Below are positions 33,022 through 44,499 of a stretch of DNA of 64,000 nucleotides, piece by piece. The notes under the pieces were generated by a model. That model was not told the origin of the DNA and searched no databases. It worked only from the letters and a program-made list of their open reading frames with translations. The translations under genes were made by a program, and so were the position numbers. Origin of the DNA: Trematomus loennbergii. Lineage: Eukaryota > Chordata > Actinopteri > Perciformes > Nototheniidae. The first letter of the stretch is position 1, and every line of letters starts with the position of its first letter. Location: NCBI GenBank assembly GCA_012861695.1, contig JAAOOA010000538.1:62001-126000 (forward strand), given 5' to 3'.

Positions 33022-34413
33022 GAAGGCATAAAGCTGGAGATGGTAGAAGAACAATACAGTATGATGCAATACAAGTTGGAGTAGTAGTACTGTAAACATG
33101 TATAATATACCTTTTCTCCTGGCTTGAGCTTTTGGCCCTTTGTTGTCTTCCAAATTCAGTTTGTGTCTTAAAGAGAATTTTAAGTTTAGGTTTGCAAATG
33201 TTAACAGTGCTCTTCCAACATGAGTCTATGACGGAAAAGTCTGAGGGAAAGACTTTTAATCAAACTTTAAAGATATCTCTCCCCAACCCCTAAAGTATGC
33301 TTGGTCATATTGCTTTGGTCATGGAAAAACTCTCTGAAACACCAGAACTGTGTTTTCTGATGTCTGAAGAATTTTTTTCTAAATAAAGCTTTAAGTTTGG
33401 ATTGTTTGTGGAGAAATACAAAAACAAATATTAGTTTTCTTCTTAATGAGCTTTTTTTTCTGACACTCTCAGTTGGTATTAATTATCCAGAAAATGTATT
33501 CATTCATCCTTCGACATAGGCGGAGAGAAACTCTTTGAAGATGTGACCCGACACAACATTAAGCTGCTTCTCTTGTTGCGAGTTCCTATCAACTTCTAAG
33601 AGATACTGAGATCAGAAAAGCAGATTCCAAAATGGGGTCACAGCGGCTTTGTTGTGGAAACAGTCAATACATAGAAACATAGAAACACTTTTTAAAGATT
33701 TTCTATTTTTACAAGAAAGTTAGGACACCACAAGATTCAGATCATAGAAAGAAGCACACACCAAAAAGCTGACGAACTTCCTTTCAGTCTCGGCAGAGCT
33801 CCTGTCAGTCATGCTGTTGTCAAAGTGTTAAACTCAAAGTGAACTGATAACAAGCAAAACACTAACACAGTCAGAGAAAAGTTTCAGAAACAGTCAACAT
33901 TTTAACTACCAGAAAAATGCAAACTCACTTCTTTTAAACCTAAAATATGTTATTGTTTGCCTCTGCCTTTTAATAAATCAAACAATGATTTATTCACACA
34001 TAGCACTGTACTTTTCTTCTTCTCTTTTATACAAGTTTTATTTTATTCCCTTGGCTCTTCGATGACTGTTTTCTATTGCATCTCAATGTAATTGTATAAT
34101 GCACGTCTGTGTTGGTGCTTTTAATATTTTTGTAAGGCACTCCAAATAAATTAACAGCCTACTTCGACGGCAAGAGACACAAACAGAAAAAATGTAATTG
34201 TCCAAGTAGTACGTTTTCCAGATGCTAATTGTTGGCATATCAATATGTATTATTATTTCCTTCCTGGTGGTGCATTCACATGTTCAAGTGAACTTCAGAA
34301 ACAGAGTTGTGCCATTCAGCTGCCGTATGATATTTAAATCATAAACTATGATGTTTGGAGACCCAGAATGGAATATATTTTGTTGTATGACAGCAGATGG
34401 CAACTGCGTAGGA
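33022..34413. other. Unique DNA, no gene seen
   Basis: No repeat termini recognised except a possible decayed LINE end near 34120-34155 (ttgtaaggcactccaaataa). Confidence 0.4.
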
Positions 34414-34421
34414 GTTATAAC

Positions 34422-35195
<774 letters not shown>

Positions 35196-35203
35196 GTTAT
35201 AAC

Positions 35204-37038
35204 CCATCCTAAACAATGCATCCACAGCAGTGTTTTTGCTTTCTGAAAGTCCTGTAAGAAGAGTCAGACAATTTAGTTGATGAACTGCTAGGATTTCAGG
35301 ATGCACAGTTTAGTTGTGCATTCTTTCTGGCTGCAAAGTTTTAGGCAGAACGTAATGTTATTCATGGAGTAGAGTCCCTCGAATTGGCAATACTTGAAGG
35401 AAGGGAGCTTTCCAAACAACAGCTCAACACAGAACTTCACAAAATGAATTCAGGCCACAATATATGCCATAGAAGAGGATGGAAGTTATAAATGAGGATG
35501 TGTTAATTAGACTTTACAAAACTTGGACAAAGTCTCTGTTTCGTCACTCATAGATTTTCTGAAGAGCCTTTCTAAACTCAATATGCTCCATCCATTTCCA
35601 AAAGAGATTGAGACTGGATCTTAGGGGAGCCCAGCTGCTAGCGTGTCCTTTAATTCCCAGATATGATTTCTCAAGTGAGACATCATTTGAGTAAGAAGGA
35701 GAAAGACAAACACATTGGACTAGAATGACAGAAACTCTGTGCTCTGTGTCTGCTGGATGTGGTTATCCACATCCATTATATCATAACCAATGCCATATTA
35801 AATCTTTATAACTTTTATAAATTAGTATTCCATTATATAGACTGACTATGTTTTCAACCCCAATATGAAAGACTTCCGGTGTCCCTGATGTTCGCTGAAA
35901 TTCTGATCCCAAAACGCAATTAACTGAACCAAGTTAACAATATATTGTCTCTTTTTGTAGGACCTTCTGCCCAAAATGAAATGTTTCTAGTTCTCCTAGA
36001 CAGAAATTAATTATAACTTGACCATGTCCTTTTTTTAAACATTGAATGCACTTGAAAGGAGATTCTACACCTTTACCTTTAACAAGCTCTGTCTGTCCTG
36101 TTGACTTAGATATCTATGCTTCTGGCAGCTGTGGATCCTGAACTGTCATATTCAATGTCTGTCAAATGAGGAGGTGGCTCAACAGACAGAAACATTATTA
36201 TCCTGCACGAGTGTCAACCTAGGGAATATAATTGTTGTCATGCAGATGACTTTTTTTTGTTGAGATAATTGCAGGAAGGTGATGGATTGTAACCCACTGA
36301 ATTCATTGCTGATTAGTTGTGACCAGCCTGAGGCCTGAGGTACTTACCCGCCCCCCTCTAGACCCAATGATGGGCACCCAGGCATGGGCGTTAGATGAAT
36401 CTAATAAAAATAATTATTGCTGAAACGATTTTTACCCAGGCGTAGGTGGATGATGGGAAGGGTGGGACTGGTGTTTGTTTGTTGCCTCTCATCTCTTGCA
36501 TCCTTATGTTTTCACTCACTCAGACAGCAGCTGTGTTTCAGACATAAGAGGATGAACACAAGAATAATTATGACGGCAGAGATATCGCTAATCACATTTT
36601 TCACTTTCTAAGTCTGTTTCCTGGCGTCTCAATCTGATTCTCTAATGGAGCTGCCTGATGTGCCTCTAAATCCTCAATGCCAGCCTTTCAGAAATCAAGA
36701 ATGAAAGTCTGGCTTCCTGAACAACACCAAGCTTTGACTAGCAGCATGTGATGACCAGGTACTGATTGGCTTTTGCCAGTTAATAACCACATTGAATGAG
36801 GCAAGATGTGATTGCATCTACAGCCCGGAGATGATCCGTGCCTTGAATGAATCAGCAACTGTTTCCACATAATGCTGCCGATTGGAGATCATTACAAATC
36901 TGTCTGATGAGACAGCATAATAGATGATGAATAGCTTTCGTCCAGATCTAAATTCACAACAAAGATAAACAGTAAACAATTGCACCAATGAATCCGCAAC
37001 CAGTGTAAAATACAATTCTTTACATCTGAAACATTGTC
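35204..37038. other. Unique DNA, no gene seen
   Basis: No exon or repeat end recognised. Confidence 0.4.
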
Positions 37039-37041
37039 TAA

Positions 37042-37644
37042 TGCTGCGTTCACACCGGACGCGATGCGATTTTTGGGGGCGGCGCGATTACATGTAAAGT
37101 CAATGCAGAGATGCGGACAGACGCGAGGCGATTGAAGGGGGCCGCGTCAAACGCGAGAGTTCCATTTTTTCAACTCGAGCGTCAAATTCACGTGACACCA
37201 ATCAGCGTTGGGATTCCCTCTGACGTCCCTCTGACGTCCTGCTGTTGATCAGTTGTAAAGATGGAAGAGATGATCGTTGTGGCTGTGAGTGGGTTCCCGG
37301 AGATTTACGATACAATGTCGTATATCTACCGGGACCACAACAACATGGAGCTGGCTTGGAGGAGAATAAGAACCCAGACACGACGGCGTTTGTTGCTACG
37401 TTTGTAGGACTTCCACAGAAGGTGCAAAGCAGCAATAGTTGGTATATCCTCCATAGTCAAGGACAGAAATAACCAAAACGATCTTGCATGGAAGTGTAAA
37501 CAACCTCAACTGTCCGTCAACGGCGCGGCGCGTCAACGGTATGTCTGTTTTGAATGACGCGATAAAACAAACTGCAAGCCGTGGTGAAACTTGAGCGATT
37601 GGAGCGATGTGAATATTCGCATCGCGTCCAGTGTGAACGCAGCA
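37042..37644. mobile_element. PIF/Harbinger-type MITE, 603 bp, TAA duplication, with MADF exon
   Basis: The ends tgctgcgttcacaccgga and tccagtgtgaacgcagca are inverted with one mismatch, and both continue into gcgatgcga. TAA flanks it at 37039-37041 and 37645-37647. The plus-strand frame from 37261 begins a MADF-like domain. The right subterminal block, gtgaaacttgagcgattgg, recurs in the loop-side stem of the foldback element at about 11583. No transposase is present. Confidence 0.9.
37261..37407 (+). pseudogene. MADF-domain N-terminal exon relic
   Basis: It reads MEEMIVVAVSGFPEIYDTMS then YIYRDHNNMELAWRRI, then an arginine-rich tail and a stop after 48 codons. The order (acidic start, hydrophobic helix, P-IYD, YRD, AW-RI) is that of the first two-thirds of a MADF domain, as in the DNA-binding partner protein of Harbinger transposases. 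It matches the relic at 5672-5860 in layout, although the two MITEs have different ends. The tail after WRRI is probably out of frame or intronic. Confidence 0.65.
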
Positions 37645-37647
37645 TAA

Positions 37648-38980
37648 GAATGGGTATACATCTCGCATGAATTACTATTGAATATAAGTCAGAAATAAGT
37701 ACTAACAGAGGAATGGTTGTATCTGAATCCATAGCAGCATGGTTTAAGCTCCTGTCCACACGCAACACCCTCACAGACTTGATTTGATAACACATAGCAA
37801 TGCGAGTGAGCAAAATATGACAGGGCCAACCTCTGAATTCTCCAATTGATGAGGCAGTAACTAGTATGTCTTCTGGTTTGGCACAGGGGCGCTGCATTTA
37901 CTAAATATTCACAAATTATAAATCTGAAATCGCTGTTAGCATCACATCAAGATGCCTGAAGAATTGCCACTGCAGTACAACTAGTGACGGAGATGAGAAA
38001 TCCACATCATTAAGACATTTTTTACAGAACAGACTTAGAAACAGCAATTATAAAGTAGCTTTATGTTGGAAAGAATATGGCTTTTACTGCAATTAGTGAT
38101 GATGAACCAATGTGGAGTGGTGAATGGGATGACTTCTTTGAGTCATATCCTAATTAGGATTTACTTAGGGATGCTTGTATCTGTCACAACTAAAACAGTT
38201 TGGTTCTCAGAGACAGAAGGTTTTATTAGATACAGATTAAAAGATATTGATGTGTAGTAAAGGGCATTTTTTATTACCATTTCCAGTAGTGTAGCAGAGG
38301 TTAAGTAACATCTCCATGCTGTTTGATAATTCTTCTTTTCTGATCTACAGTATATTTCTCTTTTGGAGATCTCTTCATCTAAATTATTACCTGACAAGGA
38401 GATACTGATTTTAGTTTAAAAAAAACATTTGAAATCCCAAAAATATTTTATAGATTGTAATCTGTTTCATACAGTAAATTGTTTAGCAAAATGATGAACC
38501 AACCCAATATATACTTACTATAGTTAACTCAAGTAAAGTTGAACAGGTTGAATTTTTTTTCACAGAGTAATCAGCCAATCGATGTGTCATGCACAACACT
38601 GAGTGCTTCTGTTGTTTGTTTCTCCGCCTGCTCAGGTTTTTCAGGTGTGTCTGCTGTTTATTTGTGCTTGTAACTCATTACCCAATATCTGTGTGTAATT
38701 GCATTAGGTCTTATTCGCTGGGCTCTGTTCTCCTCCACACTAGGAATCGTTTTTTTTAAGCTATACTATAATATGTATTGTTCTGTAGAGAAGTGTAACA
38801 AGCCCTGAATAAAACATTGCTTTCAGGTTCTTGCATTGTTTTTCAAGGATTTCTTTGCCAAAGCTGTAATCAGTCATTTCAAATATTTTTTCAGGTGCAG
38901 TCATTGCACCAATGTATATATAAAAAAACATATTATTAAAGAAATTAGGAATGAGGAAACACAGGAGCAGTTGAGACTGT
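37648..38980. other. Unique DNA, no gene seen
   Basis: No exon or repeat end recognised. Confidence 0.4.
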
Positions 38981-39959
38981 AGGCTCGTCTCAATACCCCT
39001 CCTCGACTCCTCTCTTCCCCTCCTCCGGGACTTGACCCGGAAATCGATCAAGACACGCCATGTTGAAGGACGTCCCAATAGCTGAAATGCACACGGAGGA
39101 GTCGAGGAGGGGTGAGGGAGGAGGGGTGCGGGAGGAGACGAAAGGGAGGATACACGAGAGCAGACTACGCGGAAGTGTTTTCACTACTCGCGTATAAAAG
39201 CCCCGCCCCCACCTTCACAGCTGGTCGATTTCAAGAGAGGAAAACGGAGAACTGGAAGAATGAGTGGAAAAGCGTCACATAAATGTATAAGTGCTCACAG
39301 CTCCGTGGGAATTATTATGTGCAATTCATTTTTAAGGTTATACTAACAATTTAAGTCATGTTTAATGATCTTGAACGTCACTAAAACATAGCTATTAAGA
39401 AAGCTATTTCATAAATGGCTAGATCTTGATAAATAACAATTATTTGTTTTGTTTTGTGTTAAAATATTGAGTAGTTAAATTATTTAAAATGCACAGTCCT
39501 GAATGTGGGTTTGTGGTGAATGTGGGGATCTACAGGACACACATGTTCAGAGTAAAGGCTTTCACATTATTATAATTATAATTTTATTGAAATGTACATT
39601 TTACACCAAAACGGAACACAGAAGCAGGACCAACCATCATACATTGAATTCCTTGACTAACAAGAGAAAGATTCATCATTTAAATACATATTTAACAACA
39701 AATGGGCCGGTTCTAAAGGGTTATTCAGTTAAGCCCGATGAGAGGGGATACAGCTGTGCACATGTCATCATTAACAGACGTCGTTTAAGAGTGACGTTTG
39801 AGTGAACGAGGACATCCCAATTAATACCTGAGGACTCCTCTGTCCTCGCGTCACCTCCTCGTGTCTCTCGCTCGCATCTTACGGAGGCGGAGCTAAGACG
39901 CAAAGAAGGGACGCGAGTGAGGGAAAGGAGGAGTCGAGGAGGGGTATTGAGATGAGGCT
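38981..39959. mobile_element. Inverted-repeat DNA element, 979 bp, TIR ctcaatacccctcctcg
   Basis: The left end ctcaatacccctcctcgac is mirrored at the right by gtcgaggaggggtattgag. A third copy of the inverted word lies inside at about 39099-39117, so the left 150 bases can form their own hairpin. Trinucleotides tgt and tct flank it, differing by one base, so the target duplication is uncertain. The size and ends fit a Harbinger- or hAT-like MITE. No coding capacity. Confidence 0.7.
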
Positions 39960-40252
39960 TCTAAGAGAGAATTCCTCAAAAACAGCACATATTTGGATCT
40001 AAAGCTCCATGTGGTGAACTGACCTTGTTTACCATATGGGGTCAATTATGGTCAGTTATACATTTAACTTGCTCCTCAAACACTGAGATACTCAAATGTT
40101 ACTCAAATAAAAGGATTGTGTTTCACATTTGAACAGACATGTTGCAAACATCTATGATGCAATATACTAAGAGGTCAGCAAGACCCAATCTTCTCCTTGG
40201 GCTGACCATTGTGTTCTGAACCATAGTATAATTAAGCAATAGCTCACGACAG

Positions 40253-41092
40253 GCCGTGGTATATGCTCATTATATCACAGCTAAGGGGTATGGTTCGGCC
40301 CGACGCGAAGCGTAACGGACGAAATGTAAATATATTTATAAAACGGACAAGTCAAATCAAGCAATCTGATTGGTCGATAGATTTTTTGCGGACCTTTTTG
40401 ATTACAGATTTGAAAACATCGTTGCTTGCTTTAAAAGTAGCACAATTCGTTATGTCAAACCTTGGAAAGTATCTAGATATCCCTGCCCTAATGCCAAAGT
40501 AACTGGCAACTGAATATGTTTTGCCGTTTGATGTATATGTCTGGACCGTTGCGTAAAAAGGAGGGTTTCTGCCCCGTTACTTCTCCGCTGTTTTCTTGTC
40601 CCAGTTTGCTTTTCAGCCCAACTGTATACAGTTAAATCGACCGGACTTCTTTCTGCAGATGTGAGCGTCCATAACAACGGTCAATAAGTCCTTGCTGCAC
40701 ATTGTCCCTTACATTACATGTTACTTGTCAGACGCTTTTATCCAAAGCGACTTACATACTCAATACAATCCCACAGGAGCAATTTGGGGTGAAGTGTCTT
40801 GCCCAGGGACACAACGACATGCTGACTGCAGTGGGGTTTGAACCTGTGACCCCCTGATCCGAACACCAACGCACTAACCCACTACGCCACACGCCTCCAT
40901 GTTTCCATCTTAAGCTTTGTTAGTTAGTTAGTTTCGTAACGGACGTAATGTAACGGTTGTAGCTTTTCTCAGACGAGGAGGGATACTGACTTGTTGTGAA
41001 AAGTAACTACAATTCTACCCGTGATATACGCTCATTATATCACGGCTAAGAACCAATCAGATTGCTTGATTTGACTTGTCCGTTTTATAAAT
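40253..41092. mobile_element. Palindrome-bounded element with a SINE inserted
   Basis: A self-complementary word, gtgatatacgctcattatat (with variants), occurs at 40257-40279 and 41021-41043 in the same orientation. A block with ggacaagtcaaatcaagcaa at 40337-40374 is inverted at 41051-41092. A SINE interrupts the middle (40709-40899). The superfamily is unknown. Confidence 0.55.
40709..40899 (-). mobile_element. tRNA-headed SINE (V-SINE/HE1-like)
   Basis: On the minus strand it has a tRNA-like head with gtggcgtagtgggttagtg and a B box ggttcaaacccc. A spacer with gggcaagacacttcacccca follows, then the core ctttggataaaagcgtct and a catgtaatg tail. It is the best preserved of the three copies. 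Confidence 0.85.
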
Positions 41093-41413
41093 AGTAGTAA
41101 ACCATTTGGCAATGGAGACAGCAGAATGACTTGCACATACAAACCCACATTTTACTTTATTTTTGTTTAGAGGGGGAACCAAGAAGCTGAATGCAGTTAA
41201 GTTTACTCAATGTCTCTTTTGGAAAACATAGCAGACAGCTGATGTTTCCCCAGTTTATGGTCAATCCTACTGAATGGAGCATCAGTGAGAGTATGTTAAT
41301 AGTCAGTGTGGAAGTGCCTTTGAAAAGTGCTTTTAGACTGTGTACCTTAACATGTAATGAAGGTTGAGGGGGATGTTATAAAAGCTCAGCACTTGAAAGA
41401 GGCAGTTCATCTA

Positions 41414-41755
41414 TTAAAGGTGGGGTAGGTAATTTTGGAGAAACCAGCTTGAGTGCGCTAGAATTTGAAAATACACTGCCACTTCCTTACAGAGCCCCTC
41501 CTCCAACACACACACAACGAGATAAGTTTGTGCACAGATGGAAGGCTGACAGGCAGGTAGGCCATCCAGTTATTTTAGTCGGGCTGGCTAAAATGATTGG
41601 TCGTGCTTTTTACAGCGCCACGGCTTCCACAGATTCAATTTTTATGTATTTATTGTCAAAGCATTTAATATATTCATTGCTATCGGGATGTTAAGAGCAT
41701 TCCATGGAATATAACAAAAAGTGTTTCTGAAATAAATTACATACCCCACCTTTAA
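41414..41755. mobile_element. TTAA MITE, 342 bp, second copy of the 14418-14796 family
   Basis: It opens TTAA plus aggtggggtaggtaatttt and closes ataccccacc plus TTAA at 41752-41755. The interior word aagtttgtgcacagatgg and the following 120 bases are almost identical to 14550-14680. Ends have diverged more than the middle. Confidence 0.85.
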
Positions 41756-42401
41756 TTGCCTTATGAAGACTAAATCACTTCACACTCAACCATTATGACT
41801 GCTCAGCCTCAATCATTGGGGCAAAAAGAATGCTTTATACGAGGAATCATTTATTTTAGGAGCCAAAAGATGATAACTCTTTACACAGAAAGGTAATTAT
41901 CCTCAAGCGTAATGCAGTAGGCTTTTGCAGACATTGAATCATTGACTTCTGTTGAAAGATGCTTGATATATAACAATAGAATCAAACGCTTATTACCTTG
42001 ACCTTCTCTGAAGTTAGCTAGCAAATAGCTGTTCTCCAAAAAATACTGCAGCTCACACTTCCGGTGTCCAAGCAATCGGGCCGCTCCAAAATGCAACGCC
42101 CTAAGTCCTTTCCCAAAAAGGCACTGAACTAATATTGTGGAAAGCAAGAGTAGTAGAGAAAGTTTGAGTTGTCTTCATTTTGTTTTTGATGCCGATGGTG
42201 TTCAGCATATAGATTAGCTGCTTTAACGATTCAAATGATCTCCCTTGACAGATATCGTCTTGCAGAAAGATTCAAGTTTAGGAATTTGTTCAGTTTTTAT
42301 GCTTGCCTTCCATTTTCATTTCCCATATTTTCCAGAAACAGTTTTAGAAAATAAAATCTGTGTGTCTTTTCGTGTGCCATTGTGCACCGCCTACTTTTAA
42401 T
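41756..42401. other. Unique DNA, no gene seen
   Basis: No recognisable features. Confidence 0.4.
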
Positions 42402-42899
42402 TTAAAGGGGACCTATCATGCAAAATGCACTTTTGTACGTCTTTTATACATGAATATGTGTCCCCGGTGTTCCAGGGAACTCACCAAGTGTCAGAAAACA
42501 CAACCCTCTCTATTTTCCTCCATACCCAAATCTCTAAAAAAGGGGCTGCAACGGATCTGATCAAAACTGATCCAGATTTGAACACTGTCCTGACGTCAGG
42601 ACAGTGGCGCTACGGCTATTGGGCCAACTCCACCAATCAGGAGGAGACAACCACGGCCATTGCCGTTCGAAAGCACTGGAGACGCTGTAGTACATATGCC
42701 AGGCCAGTAGATGGTGCTGTTCTCACAGAATCAGCCCTTGCAAAAGCAGAGCTAGAAATGGTCAAATTGAGCAAAATGAGGCATGGCTAAAATGCATGAT
42801 CTGTTTGGTATTTTGAAAAAAAAAAAAGTATAAATATGCCTTATATAGGTATGGTCCTACACTATATTATTCAAATATAGCATGATAGGTCCACTTTAA
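42402..42899. mobile_element. TTAA (Kolobok/T2-like) MITE, 498 bp, complete
   Basis: The left end TTAA plus aggggacctatcatgcaa and the right end tagcatgataggtccact plus TTAA (42896-42899) equal those of 18879-19352. The left 170 and right 120 bases are near-identical between the copies, but the centre here is a different sequence that includes ccaccaatcaggagg. A CRE octamer lies at 42591-42598. Confidence 0.87.
42591..42598. promoter_or_regulatory. Perfect CRE octamer TGACGTCA in a TTAA MITE
   Basis: It lies in cctgacgtcagg, a 12-base palindrome, at the same place as in the sister copy. Confidence 0.35.
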
Positions 42900-44490
42900 T
42901 TTAAATCTGTTCAGGAAGGAAGTTTATCGTGCATTTAACCTTTTCTCTAAGATCAATTAAATCCAAATGACCATTTCACACACTGTTTGTAACTCCTTCA
43001 AATGGAAGAGTATTATGGTTTATTTCTTTTATTTATGAAGTCAAGTATGAGCCTGCAAACCATGTTTGTTCTCCCAGCCCTTCACTCTGTGGTCTACTGC
43101 CAGCATATCTCATATTTTGCAGAGCACAAACCTCACATCTTAACCACATGCTCCCCCTCTTATCTCAATCTGCCAGTGGGTGTGGGAATAGGCTGCAGTC
43201 TGTTGGGTCTCCGTCTCACCAAAGTGCCAGTATACGTTTAATGAGCCTCACTCTGAGGGTACGAGACCTCAGATTCTCTGTGTGCGCCCTGGTTCTGATA
43301 TGTTTTAATGAGCCCATCTCTAAGGTCGAGGCTTATGATGACTCCAAACTGAAAACGTTGGGAGTTCTTTGACAAATTTATTTTTGCTTTCATCTCACTA
43401 CCTTACTCCAGCTCCTTAGGTCTGTGTTGTATCCTCTCTCGACCTCTGCAGATTTAATCTTCTTCTTCTTCTTCTTCTTCATGAATCCTTATGCCCCCCT
43501 AACTTTTTCCCAACCACAGCTTGCCTTATCTTCAATGTTGTGGATTCCCTCTCATAAATGGCATTAAAAGTGCAATGCTATAATTACAAGCTTTGAATCG
43601 CTGAAACTGTACTCATTGTGCTGTAGCTAATTAAAACATGAAATCATTCAATCTAAAACAATGTCTTCATCACACTGGCTGCCCTGGTACTGTAAGTGAA
43701 GGAATATTGGTACAGTAGTGTTTTTCAATTGTTATGATACAAACATTACAATTAATATATGTTAATTTGTTGAGTATATAAATAGTGGTTTTACAGAAAC
43801 ATTTATTTATTTAACAATTCAACAAAAAATTGTGTTTAAAGTTGTCTTCACACAAACTGTTGTGCAATAACTTTACCCAAACTAGACTGGAAAAGCAAAA
43901 GGTAAAAGGTTGAAACTTAAAAAGCAGTTAGTGTAGTCAGACAGGTGAAGCATGTAAAGTATAGCTGCACTGAAAAGAGTTGAAGTGTACTCTAAAGAGC
44001 ATAGTTGTTTTTAATTCATGAAAGAGGCCTAATTTTGCACACTTCCTACACAGAAAGTGTTTAATTAGCTTTTTATTCTCTCTATTTTAATCAATACAGC
44101 TGTCTACAAAGCTGTCGAACAGCTTGCATTTCCTTCTTTTCAAATGATCCTCGCTGCTTTCAAGCATCCTTTGGACGCAAAAGCAGAGTGGTTTGAAGCA
44201 ATTACAGAAGCAATTGGCATTTACATTTGGCTGTTCTAATTAAACACTCCTCCGAATGCACTATTTTATTTTATTATTCTTGTTTGTTCCGAATTTTAAG
44301 TTTCATCGCACAAGAGATGCTTTTTATTTATTATGAATATAATTAGTTGTCAGTTTTAGATTTTGGGCTCCCGTAATGAGTTCTGAAGAGGTATTCATTA
44401 TCACTAACCCTCAAGTTTATTCAAGAACAAAGACACTACAGTGCTTTCATCATTGAAGTTGATGTGATGTAATTTAGCCCAAATGAAGCG
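42900..44490. other. Unique DNA, possible regulatory island at 44020-44250
   Basis: No gene is seen. A (CTT)n run lies at about 43459-43480. The last part holds gtttaattagc, caattacag and ctaattaaac words in otherwise balanced sequence. Confidence 0.45.
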
Positions 44491-44499
44491 TTATTGAGG

